Assembly: GCA_023441125.1 (NCBI GenBank)
Contig: JAEZQV010000192.1
Span: forward strand, 1-5,566
DNA: 5,566 nucleotides
Source: Bacillota bacterium
GTDB lineage: Bacteria > Bacillota_C > Negativicutes > Sporomusales > Sporomusaceae
Direction of reading: 5' to 3'
The position numbers were made by a program, and so were the translations under genes. Each line of letters begins with the position of its first letter. Positions within the stretch are counted from its first letter, which is position 1. Shown in pieces: positions 4,903 to 5,566 of this stretch. The notes beneath the pieces are model-generated. The model made no database searches. It was not told the DNA's origin and worked only from the letters and a program-made list of their open reading frames with translations.

Positions 4903-5566
4903 ATGGAGCAGACCTTCGGGTCATGTGATAAACGGGCGATCTTAGTCGTCAGCTTCGGCACCACTTACGCCGATGCCCGTAAAGCCTGCATTGAAAGCGT
5001 AGAAGACCGGATGCGCGCCGCCTTCCCCGGCTATGAGGTGTGCCGCGCCTTTACCTCCCGCATGGTCATGCGCCGGCTGGCGGAGCGGGACGGCATCCTT
5101 GTCGACAATGAGCGGCAGGCGCTGGACCGTCTGCTGGCAGAGGGCTTCAGTGAGGTTTACGTCCAGCCGCTGCATATCGTTGCCGGCGATGAATATGAAA
5201 AAATCCGCGACATCGTCAGTGATTACGCTCATTTACAAAAATTCCGCCGTTTGACGCTGGGCCGGCCGCTGCTGTACTACATAGGGCAGGCAAAGCAGCC
5301 GGACGACTACCTGACGGTGATCCAGGCGCTCGACGTAACGGCTGGCCCCGATGAGGCGGTAGTTTTCATGGGCCATGGCGGCTTTCACCCCGCCAACACC
5401 GCTTATGCCGCCCTGCAGTTAAAACTGCAGGAGGCCGGCATAGAGAACGCGTTTATTTATGTACTGGAGGGATTTCCCTCGCTGCAGCGGGTCGTCGCGC
5501 AACTGCAGAGCGCCGGGGTTAGAAAAGTGCGGCTCCAGCCGTTTATGCTGGTAGCCGGCAGCCATG
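4903..5566 (+). CDS. cbiK: CbiK-type sirohydrochlorin cobaltochelatase (3' end outside window)
   Basis: CbiK proteins insert Co2+ into sirohydrochlorin in the anaerobic cobalamin pathway; some relatives can handle Ni2+ or Fe2+. The first 221 residues are visible and the gene continues past the window (family length roughly 260-300). Marks: an N-terminal strand with VVSFGTTY (15-22), RAFTSRMVMRRL (48-59), VQPLHIVAGDEYE (87-99), FMGHGGFHPAN (155-165) carrying His158, YVLEGFP (186-192) with Glu189, and LQPFMLVAGSH (211-221) ending in His221. His158 and His221 match in spacing the two metal-binding catalytic histidines of characterised CbiK enzymes (His145 and His207 in Salmonella). No signal peptide is seen, so a cytoplasmic form is expected, unlike the exported CbiK variant of some sulfate reducers. 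It has its own promoter and ribosome site. Downstream cobalamin or tetrapyrrole genes may follow but are out of view. Confidence 0.93.
   Translation, partial: MEQTFGSCDKRAILVVSFGTTYADARKACIESVEDRMRAAFPGYEVCRAFTSRMVMRRLAERDGILVDNERQALDRLLAEGFSEVYVQPLHIVAGDEYEKIRDIVSDYAHLQKFRRLTLGRPLLYYIGQAKQPDDYLTVIQALDVTAGPDEAVVFMGHGGFHPANTAYAALQLKLQEAGIENAFIYVLEGFPSLQRVVAQLQSAGVRKVRLQPFMLVAGSH

Noticed and set aside
5412..5431. Perfect palindrome CCTGCAGTT-AA-AACTGCAGG in the chelatase gene, with further CTGCAG copies nearby
   Set aside because: It encodes conserved-looking Leu-Gln helix residues; the two-base loop is too tight for an RNA hairpin, and the repeats follow from repeated Leu-Gln codons.

Overview
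The window looks like chromosomal DNA of an anaerobic, spore-former-type Bacillota, perhaps of the Negativicutes (Sporomusa-like). This rests on the mid-range GC, strong GGAG-type ribosome sites, a TTG start, a CbiK-type chelatase and the nitrogenase-like gene set. The taxon is an inference from style and gene content, not from a marker gene. All supported genes are on the + strand.

Bases 2-4739 form one tightly packed, probably single, transcription unit. It opens, already in progress, with the C-terminal 179 residues of a nitrogenase-like component-1 subunit of NifK/beta type. Then comes a nearly complete peptide/nickel-type (Opp/Dpp/Nik) ABC importer: two permeases (516-1529, 1522-2319) and two ATPases (2329-3252, 3233-3910). 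The unit closes with a stand-alone NifB radical-SAM protein (about 3903-4739), the enzyme that builds the iron-sulfur-carbide core of nitrogenase-family cofactors. Four of the five junctions overlap and the fifth is 9 bases. No substrate-binding protein gene is present in the window.

After a 163-base gap holding a well-formed sigma-A-type promoter and a possible Fur-like operator, a second unit starts. Its first gene is a CbiK-type sirohydrochlorin cobalt chelatase (4903 onward), which runs off the end of the window.

The most interesting point is the arrangement. An importer is genetically locked between a divergent nitrogenase-like subunit and the cofactor maturase NifB. This suggests a nitrogenase-family reductase that acts on, or is assembled with, something brought in by that importer, rather than an ordinary N2-fixation operon. 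The substrate cannot be read from this sequence. A second point is that the NifB gene has no ATG, GTG or TTG start upstream of its essential cysteine motif. It appears to start at CTG behind a strong Shine-Dalgarno, so standard gene callers would probably cut off its active site.
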